64,000 nt of DNA from Lachnospiraceae bacterium oral taxon 500. GTDB lineage: Bacteria > Bacillota > Clostridia > Lachnospirales > Vallitaleaceae. The stretch covers positions 1,181,001 through 1,245,000 of the forward strand of contig CP027241.1 in the NCBI GenBank assembly GCA_002999035.1, read 5' to 3'. Shown piece by piece: positions 16,487 through 25,817 of this stretch (position 1 is the first letter of the stretch; every line of letters begins with the position of its first letter). Below the pieces are notes generated by a model that did no database searches, was not told the DNA's origin, and saw only the letters and a program-made list of their open reading frames with translations. The translations under genes and the position numbers were made by a program.

Positions 16487-18343
16487 ATGCTGTCCATTTA
16501 TAATAAAGCTTTGATGAAAGAATTGAATGCTCCCTTGCTGGAGCAGATGGAAAAACTGGAAAAAGAGGGTCTTGGCCGCACCCGGATTGAAAAAGCGGAG
16601 AACGGGCAAAAAGCTTTGGTGCTGACCCAGGATAATCGGGAGTATTACCTGACTTCGCGGTATAACCCGGAATATGAGGCTAAAAAATTAGTTGATTCAT
16701 ATTCCGACTTAAATAATGAAAGCAGTATTATTTTTTTTGGAGTGGGCCTGGGCTATCATATCAAAGAGGTTTTGCGCCGCTATCCGGGGATTAAATATTT
16801 TTTGGTCGAGCCGGATGAGGAGATTCTGTATCGTTTTTTAGAGCAAAATGAGCTGAAGGATATGCAGCTTAAAAACTTAAACGGCGTGGAAACAGACTAT
16901 AAAAGAATGGAAATAACGCTGGCTGAGTTCGGTCGTAAGTTCAATCGGCAAAATGTCCTCTTTTTTCTAAAGAGCTATGTTCATTTCTTTAAGGAAAAAC
17001 GGCAGGAGTTTTATGAAAAATATTTGCTCACATATAAAAAAGAAAAGGATTCGGCAATCGGCGGACTGATATTGAGTAAACCGATGATTGAATCGATCAT
17101 GATTAATATGAAGCCAATTTTGACAGGGCCTAATTTATTTTGGCAGGATTTAACCCAATTTGCCGGCAAAACCGCGATTTTAGTAGCGGCCGGGCCATCG
17201 CTGGATGAAGAAATTGAAAATCTGCGGATCATTAAAGCGAAAAAGATGGCGGGTATTTTTGCGGTCGGCAGTGCGATTAACGCGCTGTTAGCCAAAGACA
17301 TTTATCCGGATGCGGTATTTTCCTATGACCCGACGCCGGCAAACCAAAAGGTGCTGCAGCAAATCAAAGATCGCAACATCATCGAGATTCCGCTGTTTTA
17401 CGGAACAGAGATCGGTTATCAGTCGCTGCAGGGATATCCGGGAAAAACCTTTTCGATTTTGTCTGTCGGCGCGACTCAGCAGAATTATTTTTTAATCGGC
17501 AAAAAACCGCTGCCGGAGGTCGGAGTAGGGCGCACGATTTCGGTTTTGGCGCTGGATACACTCCGCTATTTAGGGTTTGGCCGGATTATTTTGGTTGGTC
17601 AAAATCTGGGAATCAAAGGAAGCAAGGTTTATAGTTCCGGGATTTCTTATATTGACAGTGATAAGATAGGTGAGCAATATTCGGTTGAGGCAAAAGATGT
17701 TTACGGCAATACCATGCGGACAGCTTCCATTTATGTGACCATGAAAGAAGATATTGAAGATTTGCTTTCCTTATGGGGGCCGGGCGAGGTTGAAGTATAT
17801 AATGCCACTCAAGGCGGGGTGGCTATCAAAGGAACCCGGTTTAAAGAGTTATCAGAGTTGATGAAGACGATGCCGGAAAACGACATTGATTTTCACTGGG
17901 ATGAAAAGGCCGAAGGCGAATATGACCGGAAATATATGGCAAAAAGGATAAAAGAAGTAGCCGCTGACCGGGATATTTTAGAGCGCTATATTGCCAGCTG
18001 CAAAACGATTCTTAAGGAAATTGAAAAAGAACGGAAATTAGGGCACTACGACCGTCTGCGCAAAAGCTATGTTAAATTAAATCTGGCTTTGAAACGGCTG
18101 GAAGAAAACCTTTTCAGCACTTTGTTTGTGATGCCGATAAAAGAAGTGGGATATAAAAATCTGGTAGACAAAATTGAATATTTTAATGAAATTCAAGATC
18201 CGGCGGAGCAGGCGCAGACAATTTGGCAGGAATTTAATCGGTTTTTAACCGAATATGAGCCGACATATAAAAAACTGAAAGAAGACTATAAGCAAATGGA
18301 AGCTGCGATGCAGGATTATGTGCGGGAAGGGGAGAAGAAATGA
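16487..18343 (+). CDS. maf: Maf-type flagellin glycosyltransferase (DUF115)
   Basis: 618 residues, normal for motility accessory factors that attach nonulosonic acids to Ser/Thr of flagellin. An N-terminal Rossmann-like part (IIFFGVGLGYHIKEVLRRYP near residue 80, then FLVEPDEEILYRFL) is followed by the DUF115/MAF core (TAILVAAGPSLDEEIENLRI near residue 228; FSYDPTP; VGVGRTISVLALDTLRYLGF; LVGQNLG). The C-terminal 130 residues are helical. It leads into the legionaminic-acid genes downstream, the expected donor. GAAAGGAAAG precedes the ATG. Confidence 0.9.
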   Translation: MLSIYNKALMKELNAPLLEQMEKLEKEGLGRTRIEKAENGQKALVLTQDNREYYLTSRYNPEYEAKKLVDSYSDLNNESSIIFFGVGLGYHIKEVLRRYPGIKYFLVEPDEEILYRFLEQNELKDMQLKNLNGVETDYKRMEITLAEFGRKFNRQNVLFFLKSYVHFFKEKRQEFYEKYLLTYKKEKDSAIGGLILSKPMIESIMINMKPILTGPNLFWQDLTQFAGKTAILVAAGPSLDEEIENLRIIKAKKMAGIFAVGSAINALLAKDIYPDAVFSYDPTPANQKVLQQIKDRNIIEIPLFYGTEIGYQSLQGYPGKTFSILSVGATQQNYFLIGKKPLPEVGVGRTISVLALDTLRYLGFGRIILVGQNLGIKGSKVYSSGISYIDSDKIGEQYSVEAKDVYGNTMRTASIYVTMKEDIEDLLSLWGPGEVEVYNATQGGVAIKGTRFKELSELMKTMPENDIDFHWDEKAEGEYDRKYMAKRIKEVAADRDILERYIASCKTILKEIEKERKLGHYDRLRKSYVKLNLALKRLEENLFSTLFVMPIKEVGYKNLVDKIEYFNEIQDPAEQAQTIWQEFNRFLTEYEPTYKKLKEDYKQMEAAMQDYVREGEKK

Positions 18344-18930
18344 AGCTATCCATCAGACAAACCGAAAAAGAATATGGTACCTGGACGGCTGAGCAGATTT
18401 GGCAGGAAATAGAAGCGGAGCTGGAAAAGCAGGGGCTGTTGCTCAACTATATCATAGCGGACGGTGAGGAAGTCTGGGAAAACTTTTCCGAGTACCTAGT
18501 GGAGCGGCAGGGAAAGCTGCAAACAATAGAGGTGATGGCCCTGACTTTGGCCGAGTATACTGCTTTTGCCGCCGGCGATTTGGCGGCAGCCGCCAAGGCC
18601 GGAGCGGAGGAAGCACTGCGTTTAAGCGACTCATTTTATGGCGAACAGGCATCCGGCGAGAATTGGCCGGGGCTGAGCGCGATATTTGAAAAAGTTTCGG
18701 CGGATTTTGCCGCGGTTGAGCTTTTGCACTCACTTCTTCAGGCACAGCCGGGCAGGGAGGAGCAAGCGGCGGCAGTGGAAGAACTTTATAGCAGACTGCA
18801 AGCGGATTTAAAACTCTTTCAAAAGCCCTTGGCCGAAGAGGATGTGATTTATATTGCCGATTTGCTGCATTTTGAACTGGAGTCTGACCTGCGCGAACTG
18901 GCGCGCTGCTGCGAAACGATTAGGGACTGA
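18340..18930 (+). CDS. Uncharacterised acidic helical protein coupled to maf
   Basis: 196 residues, acidic and mostly helical, with no signal peptide, membrane segment or motif I recognise. Its ATG overlaps the maf stop (ATGA), so translation is coupled and a partnership with Maf is plausible. Visible features are a Trp-rich start (GTWTAEQIWQEIEAELEKQG), an Ala-rich middle (residues ~60-95) and a leucine-rich C-terminal helix. It could be a chaperone-like or adaptor protein for glycosylation. That is an inference from position only. Confidence 0.75.
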   Translation: MKLSIRQTEKEYGTWTAEQIWQEIEAELEKQGLLLNYIIADGEEVWENFSEYLVERQGKLQTIEVMALTLAEYTAFAAGDLAAAAKAGAEEALRLSDSFYGEQASGENWPGLSAIFEKVSADFAAVELLHSLLQAQPGREEQAAAVEELYSRLQADLKLFQKPLAEEDVIYIADLLHFELESDLRELARCCETIRD

Positions 18931-19069
18931 GGATTCGCTGCTTAGAATAGACTTTTCACTTATCGGCACAAAAGGGTTTCGCCTTTTTGCCGGCGGATTA
19001 CGCGCCTGCACAGCAACCTGTGTGTTGCAGCCGGGCGCGGAATGATGATAAAATCAGAAAGGAAAGCAT

Positions 19070-20050
19070 ATGGCCAAAGTATTGGTAACCGGAGCGGACG
19101 GCTTTATCGGCAGTCATTTGACGGAGGAGTTAGTCAGAGCCGGTCAGGAAGTAAAAGCGTTTGTTTACTACAATTCATTTAATTCCTGGGGCTGGCTGGA
19201 CAGCCTGCCTCCGGAGATTTTAAAGGAGATTGAGATTTTTGCCGGCGATATTCGCGACCCGAATGGTGTTCGGACGGCAATGCAGGGTCGGGAAGTGATT
19301 TATCATTTGGCGGCGCTGATTGCGATTCCCTTTAGTTATCATTCGCCGGATGCTTATGTTGATACCAATATCAAAGGGACTTTAAATGTTTTGCAGGCGG
19401 CTCGGGATCATCAGCCGGAGCGGGTGCTGATTACATCAACTTCCGAAGTTTACGGCACGGCGCAGTATGTGCCGATTGATGAAAAGCATCCCTATCAGGG
19501 GCAGTCGCCCTATTCTGCTACCAAGATCGGAGCAGATCGTTTGGCGGAGTCTTTTTACCGCAGTTTTCAGCTGCCGGTCACGATTGTCCGGCCGTTTAAT
19601 ACTTATGGGCCGCGGCAGTCGCTGCGGGCGGTGATTCCGACGATTATCACCCAGCTCCTCAGCGGCTGTCAGACAATTAAGCTGGGAGCGCTGTCGCCGA
19701 CGCGGGATTTTAATTATGTGAAGGATACGGTGGCCGGTTTTATGGCGATTGCCGCTGCCGAAAAAGCAATCGGCGAGGAGATCAATATTGCGACCGGGCA
19801 GGAAATCAGCATCGGTCAGTTAACCGAGGAGCTGATCCGGCAGATTAATCCGCAGGCAGTGATTGCGTGTGATGAGGAGCGGCTGCGTCCGGAGAAAAGT
19901 GAGGTCAACCGGCTATTGGGTTCAAATGAAAAGATTAAAGCGATGACCGGCTGGCAGCCGCGCTATGACTTAGCGGCGGGTCTGGCGGAAACGATTGAGT
20001 TTTTCCGGCATCACCTTGACCGCGATAAGGTCAATATTTATAACATTTAA
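19070..20050 (+). CDS. legB: NAD-dependent 4,6-dehydratase LegB
   Basis: 326 residues. Extended SDR with GADGFIGS (residues 8-15) for NAD binding, TSTSEVYG (123-129) and Tyr148/Lys152 in YSATK. The SPxAYVDTNIKGTLNVL stretch and NTYGPRQSLRAVIPTII are typical of the LegB/PseB-side family. It would convert an NDP-GlcNAc to the 4-keto-6-deoxy sugar, step one of the legionaminic-acid route. The order legB-legC and a PtmE-type nucleotidyltransferase point to the GDP-linked variant known from Campylobacter. Confidence 0.88.
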   Translation: MAKVLVTGADGFIGSHLTEELVRAGQEVKAFVYYNSFNSWGWLDSLPPEILKEIEIFAGDIRDPNGVRTAMQGREVIYHLAALIAIPFSYHSPDAYVDTNIKGTLNVLQAARDHQPERVLITSTSEVYGTAQYVPIDEKHPYQGQSPYSATKIGADRLAESFYRSFQLPVTIVRPFNTYGPRQSLRAVIPTIITQLLSGCQTIKLGALSPTRDFNYVKDTVAGFMAIAAAEKAIGEEINIATGQEISIGQLTEELIRQINPQAVIACDEERLRPEKSEVNRLLGSNEKIKAMTGWQPRYDLAAGLAETIEFFRHHLDRDKVNIYNI

Positions 20051-20195
20051 GAAGTATGAAAATTCGGTGAAAGAATTTATCATTTTTTGATGTGTTAATA
20101 ATTGTGGCTTACGAATATTGCCGGCAGGAGCTGCAGGAGCGTTAGCGGGGCAATCTCGTATTCTGAATGACATTTATATACGGAAAGGAAAAACT

Positions 20196-21365
20196 ATGAA
20201 TCAAACATGGATTCCTTTATCAGTACCGAACTTAAAAGGGAATGAATTAAAGTACGTTACCGCCGCCGTGACTGGGGAATGGGTATCGACGGCCGGAGCG
20301 TATGTCGGTGATTTTGAGCAAAAAATAGCGGAATATCTGGGCGTGAGCGGAGCGGTGTCCTGTCAAAGCGGAACAGCCGGCCTGCATGTCGGCTTACAGC
20401 TTTGCGGCGTAGGGCCGGGCGATGCGGTCATTGTCCCGACGCTGACCTTTATTGCGGCGGTTAATCCGGTCAAATACTTGGGCGCAGAGCCGATTTTTAT
20501 GGACTGCGACGACAGCTTATGTATGGACATGGAAAAGCTGGAGCGCTTTTGCCGTGAGGAATGTGACTGGAAGGACGGTCAGCTGATCCACCGGGCCGGC
20601 GGCCGGCCGGTGAAAGCGGTTGTGCCGGTGCATATTTTCGGCAATCTGGCGGATTTGGACAGGTTAATGCCGCTGGCGGAAAAATATGGTTTAAAAGTGG
20701 TTGAGGACGCAACCGAAGCGCTGGGCAGCCGCTTTTTGAGCGGGCGTTACGCCGGCCGCTACGCCGGTACCATCGGGGATTTCGGGGTATATTCCTTTAA
20801 TGGCAATAAAATCATTACTACCGGCGGCGGCGGGATGATGGTTGCCCGGTCGGAAGCAGACCGGCTGCATGCTAAACATTTGACGCAGCAGGCCAAATCG
20901 GATGAGGTACGGTTTGAGCATGATGAGATCGGTTACAATTACCGGCTGACCAATTTACAGGCGGCGCTGGGCTTGGCGCAGTTAGAGCAGTTAGAGAGCT
21001 TTATCGGGCATAAAAAAGAAAATTATGAGCGCTATCAAAAAGCCATTCGGGAATTGCCGGGTTTAAAGTTCTTGGATTTCCGGCCCGATATTCGGGCAAA
21101 TTATTGGTTTTACTCGCTGTATTTGACAGATGAATTTCCGCTGAGCCGGGAAGACCTGATGCAGTACCTGATGGAACAGAAAGTTCAAACCCGGCCGATT
21201 TGGGGCCTGATTCATCAGCAAAAGCCCTACCAGGGCAGCCGGACATATCAAATCGAAAAAGCCGTCAGCTATCGTGACCGCGTACTGAATCTGCCATGCA
21301 GCACGAACTTGACCGCAGCCGATGTTGATCGGGTCATTGCCGTCATTTGTCAAGCAGGGAAATAG
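20196..21365 (+). CDS. legC: Aminotransferase LegC (DegT/DnrJ/EryC1 family)
   Basis: 389 residues. PLP-dependent sugar aminotransferase with the LegC-type start IPLSVPNLKGNELKYVTAAV, EWVSTAGAYV, a substrate-side SGTAGLHVGL (residues 58-67) and the Schiff-base lysine in SFNGNKIITTGGGG (Lys205). It would aminate C4 of the LegB product. Start chosen at 20196 behind GGAAAGGAAA; the frame extends upstream to 20118 without a site. Its last codons and stop lie in the first unit of a 117-bp tandem duplication. Confidence 0.9.
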   Translation: MNQTWIPLSVPNLKGNELKYVTAAVTGEWVSTAGAYVGDFEQKIAEYLGVSGAVSCQSGTAGLHVGLQLCGVGPGDAVIVPTLTFIAAVNPVKYLGAEPIFMDCDDSLCMDMEKLERFCREECDWKDGQLIHRAGGRPVKAVVPVHIFGNLADLDRLMPLAEKYGLKVVEDATEALGSRFLSGRYAGRYAGTIGDFGVYSFNGNKIITTGGGGMMVARSEADRLHAKHLTQQAKSDEVRFEHDEIGYNYRLTNLQAALGLAQLEQLESFIGHKKENYERYQKAIRELPGLKFLDFRPDIRANYWFYSLYLTDEFPLSREDLMQYLMEQKVQTRPIWGLIHQQKPYQGSRTYQIEKAVSYRDRVLNLPCSTNLTAADVDRVIAVICQAGK

Positions 21366-21540
21366 AGGAAAGGCACGGCCGAAGAAGCGGGGCGAGTTGC
21401 GAGTATTGGCAGTGATTGCGGCGGCGTTGGGAACAAGCGAGACTTGCGGACGGGGGCTGACAATTGCCCGGCAGGGAAATAGAGAGGAAAGGAACGGCGG
21501 AGCGGGATAAGTTACGAGTATTGGCGATGATTGCGGGAGT
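21354..21540 (+). repeat. 117-bp-period tandem duplication after legC
   Basis: GCAGGGAAATAGAGGAAAGG (from 21354, including the legC stop) recurs as GCAGGGAAATAGAGAGGAAA (from 21471). Both continue with a similar GAGTATTGGC..GATTGCGG segment. It fills most of the space between legC and the next gene and encodes nothing credible. Confidence 0.7.
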
Positions 21541-21593
21541 ATAAAGTAATCGGCCGTCGTGGCTATGATGTAAGGGAATGGATAGGAGGGCGT

Positions 21594-22649
21594 ATGGAGA
21601 TCAAGGACTTTTTAATCCCGGAAAGCTTTCGGATTATTGACGCAATGCAAAGGCTGGATACTTTGGGCAAAAAAACTTTATTTGTCGCGGAAAACGGCCG
21701 GCTCCTGGCGGCAGTAACCGATGGTGATATCCGCCGCTGGATTTTAAAAAACGGAAACTTACAAAAATCCGTTAAAGAAGTGGCCAACTATCGGCCCAAA
21801 TGGCTTCCGGCGGAAGAAAGAAAGCAGGCTTACCGGAAGCTGAAAGAATGGGAAGTGGATGCCATTCCTCTGCTGGCGGATGAGCGGAGAATTGTCAGTA
21901 TTTTTTTGTGGAACAATGAAGAAATTCGTTCCGGCAGAAAGCTTCTGATTCCGACAGTAGTTATGGCCGGCGGCTTTGGTACCAGGCTGTACCCCTATAC
22001 CAAGATATTGCCCAAGCCGCTGATTCCCATCGGTGAGATTCCGATTGCCGAGCATATCATGAACCGTTTTCACAGCTTTGGTGTAAATTCCTTTTACCTG
22101 GTGGTCAATCATAAGAAAAACATGATTAAGGCCTATTTCAGCGAGAACAATAAAAACTATCAGATTTATTATATTGATGAAGACAAACCGCTGGGTACGG
22201 GCGGTGGCTTGCAGCTTTTGGCCGGGCAGATTACGGAAACTTTTTTCCTGACCAACTGTGATATTTTGGTGGAAGCCGATTATGAGCAGATTTACCGCTG
22301 CCATCAGGAGGCGGGCAATCGGATTACCATGGTCTGCGCCCGCCAAAATATGAAGATTCCCTATGGTGTGGTGGAAGCCGGTGAGCAGGGGAAACTTTTA
22401 ACGATGAAAGAAAAGCCGGAGCTGTCGTTTTTAACCAATACCGGCTTTTATGTGGTCGAGCCGGTGGTGATTGAGCGCCTGGAGAAAGATGTTCCGATCA
22501 GTTTCCCGGAGATTATCGCCGATTGCCAACAAAGAGGAGAGCGGGTTGGTGTTTACACGGTTGAGGCTGACCAATGGCTGGATATGGGCCAGATTGAAGA
22601 AATGGAAAAAATGGAGAAAATGCTGACCGGACTGGAGATGGAAAAATGA
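21594..22649 (+). CDS. ptmE: Nucleotidyltransferase with CBS pair, PtmE-like
   Basis: 351 residues. Residues 1-~120 form two CBS-type repeats (IDAMQRLDTLGKKTLFVAEN; LLAAVTDGDIRRWIL). Residues ~122-351 are a sugar-nucleotide transferase with GGFGTRLYPYTKILPKPLIP and a LTNCDIL metal site. In Campylobacter, PtmE makes GDP-GlcN for legionaminic-acid synthesis, and its fusion to CBS domains is distinctive. PtmF and PtmA are not in this window. Start at 21594 behind AGGAGG; the upstream frame to 21531 lies in duplicated sequence. Confidence 0.83.
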   Translation: MEIKDFLIPESFRIIDAMQRLDTLGKKTLFVAENGRLLAAVTDGDIRRWILKNGNLQKSVKEVANYRPKWLPAEERKQAYRKLKEWEVDAIPLLADERRIVSIFLWNNEEIRSGRKLLIPTVVMAGGFGTRLYPYTKILPKPLIPIGEIPIAEHIMNRFHSFGVNSFYLVVNHKKNMIKAYFSENNKNYQIYYIDEDKPLGTGGGLQLLAGQITETFFLTNCDILVEADYEQIYRCHQEAGNRITMVCARQNMKIPYGVVEAGEQGKLLTMKEKPELSFLTNTGFYVVEPVVIERLEKDVPISFPEIIADCQQRGERVGVYTVEADQWLDMGQIEEMEKMEKMLTGLEMEK

Positions 22650-23311
22650 AGTGGCAAGGCCTGCCGGTGGTAATCTTAGGGACGGGTGATGTGGCCCGGG
22701 AACTTATCTATTTAATAGAAGAAATTAATTTGGCCTGCCGTCAGCCGGTGTATCAGGTGCAGGCTGTGGCGGCGGAAAATGAGGAAACCGCCGGGCAATG
22801 GAGCGGCGCTGTGCCGGTTATTGCCGAAGCGGATTTGGCGGCCTTTGCCGGGCGTTTTCCGCTTTTGGGGGCGGCGATTCCGATAGGCAGCCCAATGGTT
22901 ATAAAAAAGATATATCAGAAAATAAAGACAATTCCCAATTTTGTTTACCCCAATTTTGTTCACCCTCATGTGAATCTGCGTAATATTCGATTAGGCATGG
23001 GCAATATTATTCAGGAAAATGTGTCAATTTCCATTGGGGCGGAACTGGGGGATTTTAATCTCCTCAATTACGGCTGTTTTTTAGGACATGATGTCAAAAT
23101 AGAGGATTTTACGGTGATAGGCCCGCAGGCCAAAGTTTGCGGCCGGGTGACAGTCGGCGGAGAAAGTCTGATTGGCGTGGGGGCAACCGTGCTGCAGGGA
23201 CTGACCATCGGCCGCCGGGCAGTAGTCGGAGCCGGAGCGGTTGTAGTTTGCGATACGGCGGCGGAAGAAATGATGTTGGGCGTACCGGCACGGCCGAAGC
23301 GGAAAGGATAA
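22646..23311 (+). CDS. legH: Sugar N-acetyltransferase, PglD/LegH-like
   Basis: 221 residues. An N-terminal Rossmann-like subdomain (VVILGTGDVARELIYLIEEI) is followed by a left-handed beta-helix of hexapeptide repeats from residue ~95 (LGMGNIIQENVSISIGAELG; IGVGATVLQGLTIGRRAVVG). The active-site His is likely in NYGCFLGHDVKI. This is the PglD/NeuD architecture, which N-acetylates the 4-amino sugar to give the diacetylated precursor. Its ATG overlaps the ptmE stop by 4 nt, so the two are coupled. Confidence 0.85.
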   Translation: MKWQGLPVVILGTGDVARELIYLIEEINLACRQPVYQVQAVAAENEETAGQWSGAVPVIAEADLAAFAGRFPLLGAAIPIGSPMVIKKIYQKIKTIPNFVYPNFVHPHVNLRNIRLGMGNIIQENVSISIGAELGDFNLLNYGCFLGHDVKIEDFTVIGPQAKVCGRVTVGGESLIGVGATVLQGLTIGRRAVVGAGAVVVCDTAAEEMMLGVPARPKRKG

Positions 23312-23403
23312 GCGTTTGCGGTGGTCGGAGCAGTGCGGACAGTGTCGCTGCATCCGGCTGATGGCAGGACATTCGCGGCGGAAAAGAACAGGAGGTCAGC
23401 GCA

Positions 23404-24402
23404 ATGAAGCAAAAAGTATTTATTATCGCCGAAGCGGGCGTCAATCATAACGGCGAACTGGCGTTAGCCAAAAAGCTGGCGGACAAAGCCAAAGAAGCGG
23501 GGGCTGATGCCGTTAAGTTTCAGACCTTTCGAACCGACAAGCTGGTAGCGGCGAGCACCGCTCAAGCTGCTTATCAGACGGTGAATATCGGCAAGGAAGA
23601 AAGTCAGGCGGAAATGCTGCGCCGTTTGGAGTTGTCCTATGCCGATTTTCGGGAATTGCAGGCCTATTGCCGGGAAATCGGCATTTTATTTTTATCGACC
23701 GCCTTTGATTTGGAAAGCATTGATTTTTTAGAATCCCTCAGTTTGCCGGTGTGGAAAATTCCATCCGGCGAGATTACCAATCTCCCTTATTTGGAAAAAA
23801 TTGCCGCCCTGCAAAAGCCGATGATTCTGTCGACCGGCATGGCGGAAATGGATGAGATTCGGGCGGCGCTGGCCGTTTTGGAGAATGGGCAGGAAATTAC
23901 GGTGCTGCACTGCACGACCGAATATCCGGCTCCGGATAAGAGCGTCAATCTGCAAGCGATGCTGACACTGAAAGCGGAACTGGGGCGTCCGGTCGGGTAT
24001 TCCGATCATACCGAGGGGATTGTCGTGCCGATTGCAGCAGCGGCGCTGGGGGCGGTTGTGCTGGAAAAGCATTTTACTTTGGATAAAACCATGTCCGGAC
24101 CGGATCATAAGGCCAGTTTGGAACCGGCCGAGTTAACCGAGATGGTCAAAGCGGTACGCCGAGTTGAGCTTTGTCTGGGCAGCAGCGAGAAAAGGCCAAG
24201 CCAGGCCGAACTGGAAAACCGCCGGGCTGCTCGTAAATGTATTGTGGCGGCCGGGGCGATTGCTGCCGGTGAAACTTTTACTCCGAAAAACATTACGGTC
24301 AAAAGAGCCGGCGCGGGTATCAGTCCAATGCAATGGTATGAGGTTTTGGGACAAAAAGCAATCAAAGATTTTGCGCCGGACGAGCAGATTTGCCTGAAAT
24401 AA
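23404..24402 (+). CDS. legI: N,N'-diacetyllegionaminate synthase LegI (NeuB family)
   Basis: 332 residues. TIM-barrel synthase condensing the 6-deoxy-mannose derivative with phosphoenolpyruvate. NeuB hallmarks: FIIAEAGVNHNGELALAKKL at the N-terminus, ADAVKFQTF, WKIPSGEITNLPYL, HCTTEYPAP, GYSDHTEG, and EKHFTLDKTMSGPDHKASL for metal and ligand binding. A C-terminal SAF/antifreeze-like domain starts near residue 275. AGGAGG upstream. Neighbouring legG supplies its substrate. Confidence 0.92.
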   Translation: MKQKVFIIAEAGVNHNGELALAKKLADKAKEAGADAVKFQTFRTDKLVAASTAQAAYQTVNIGKEESQAEMLRRLELSYADFRELQAYCREIGILFLSTAFDLESIDFLESLSLPVWKIPSGEITNLPYLEKIAALQKPMILSTGMAEMDEIRAALAVLENGQEITVLHCTTEYPAPDKSVNLQAMLTLKAELGRPVGYSDHTEGIVVPIAAAALGAVVLEKHFTLDKTMSGPDHKASLEPAELTEMVKAVRRVELCLGSSEKRPSQAELENRRAARKCIVAAGAIAAGETFTPKNITVKRAGAGISPMQWYEVLGQKAIKDFAPDEQICLK

Positions 24403-24489
24403 GAATTCCCCCAGTTTCTGAACGAAACAAGGCTTGAGAGAAAAGCCGGATGTGAAATCGCTGAGCATGATTTTAAAAGGAAGCAAAAA

Positions 24490-25650
24490 ATGAAAAAAAT
24501 TTGTTTTATAACTGCGACCAGAGCGGAATATGGTTTGTTAAAGCCGGTTATGATGAGAGCGGCGGCGGATTCGGAGATAGAACTTCAAATTTTGGTGCTG
24601 GGGATGCATCTGTCGCCGGAGTTTGGCTTTACCTACCGGGAAATTGAAAACGACGGTTTTGTCATCACCCGAAAAACGGAAACGCTGCTCAGCAGCGATA
24701 CGCCGGCCGGAATCAGTAAGAGTATGGGATTGACCATGATTTCGGTGACGGACGCTTTGCTGGAATTAGCCCCGGACATGGTGGTGGTTTTGGGCGATCG
24801 CTATGAGATTTTTGCGGCGGTCAGTGCCGCTTATACGCTGCGAATTCCGGTGGCACATCTGGCCGGCGGCGAGGTAACGGCCGGTGCACTGGACGAGGGC
24901 TTTCGGCATAGTATTTCCAAAATGAGCCGGCTGCATTTTACCGCCAATGAAACTTATCGCCGGCGGGTGATTCAGTTGGGGGAAGCGCCGGAAACGGTCT
25001 TTGCGGTCGGTGATACCGGAGCGGAAAATATTCGTCGCCAGTCCTTGCTCAGTCGGCCGGAGATTGAGAAAGAGTTAGGCATTAAGCCGGACGAGCCTTA
25101 TTTTTTGATTACTTATCACCCGGTGACCTTGGGGCAGGGGGATGCGGCCGAGGAAGCGGAAAGGCTTTTGTCAGCCTGTGCGGCCTTTCCCGATATCCGG
25201 TTGATTGTGACTGCGGCCAATGCCGATGCCGCCGGCCGCCGGATCAATCAAAAATGGGAAGAATACCAAATCGCTGAACCAACCAGGATTCAGCTCTTTT
25301 CTTCCCTGGGACAGCTTCGTTATTTAAGTGCGATGAAATATTGCAAAGCTGTGCTCGGTAACTCTTCCAGCGGCATATTAGAAGCTCCGACCATGGGGCG
25401 GCCGTCGGTCAATATCGGCAGCCGGCAGGAAGGGCGGCTGCGGGCCGAATCGGTGATTGACTGTCCGCCGGAAACCGAAGCCATCAAAGCGGCCATCACC
25501 AAGGCATTATCGCCGGAATATCAGGACGGCAGCCATTTTCGCAATACCCCCTACGGCCAGGGACAGGAAACTTCAGACAGCATCCTTCGAGAAATCAAGC
25601 GCTTTTTTGTACAGCCGCAGCCGCCAGCCAAGCGGTTTTATGATATATAG
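24490..25650 (+). CDS. legG: UDP/GDP-sugar hydrolysing 2-epimerase LegG (NeuC family)
   Basis: 386 residues of the two-domain GT-B-fold UDP-GlcNAc 2-epimerase family. Landmarks: ITATRAEYGLLKPVM (start), PDMVVVLGDRYEIFAAVSAA (near residue 97), HLAGGEVTAGALDEGFRHSI and the C-terminal LGNSSSGILEAP loop that holds the phosphates. The hydrolysing type releases 2-epimerised free sugar plus nucleotide, giving the LegI substrate. The DE residues after TAGAL fit the hydrolysing, not reversible, group. AAAGGAAGC site upstream. Confidence 0.9.
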   Translation: MKKICFITATRAEYGLLKPVMMRAAADSEIELQILVLGMHLSPEFGFTYREIENDGFVITRKTETLLSSDTPAGISKSMGLTMISVTDALLELAPDMVVVLGDRYEIFAAVSAAYTLRIPVAHLAGGEVTAGALDEGFRHSISKMSRLHFTANETYRRRVIQLGEAPETVFAVGDTGAENIRRQSLLSRPEIEKELGIKPDEPYFLITYHPVTLGQGDAAEEAERLLSACAAFPDIRLIVTAANADAAGRRINQKWEEYQIAEPTRIQLFSSLGQLRYLSAMKYCKAVLGNSSSGILEAPTMGRPSVNIGSRQEGRLRAESVIDCPPETEAIKAAITKALSPEYQDGSHFRNTPYGQGQETSDSILREIKRFFVQPQPPAKRFYDI

Positions 25651-25817
25651 GGAAAGGGCAGCACCGGTAAGCAGGCGTGGCTGCAGGCAGGCATTACATA
25701 TTCCGGATAAGAAAATGGGAGCAAAGCGATACGGCCGAAGGGAGCGGGAATATTTCCGGTGGCTGCGGAAGAGCAGAGTAATCGCCTTTCACAAAGCTTT
25801 ATATTAAGGAGGAGAAA

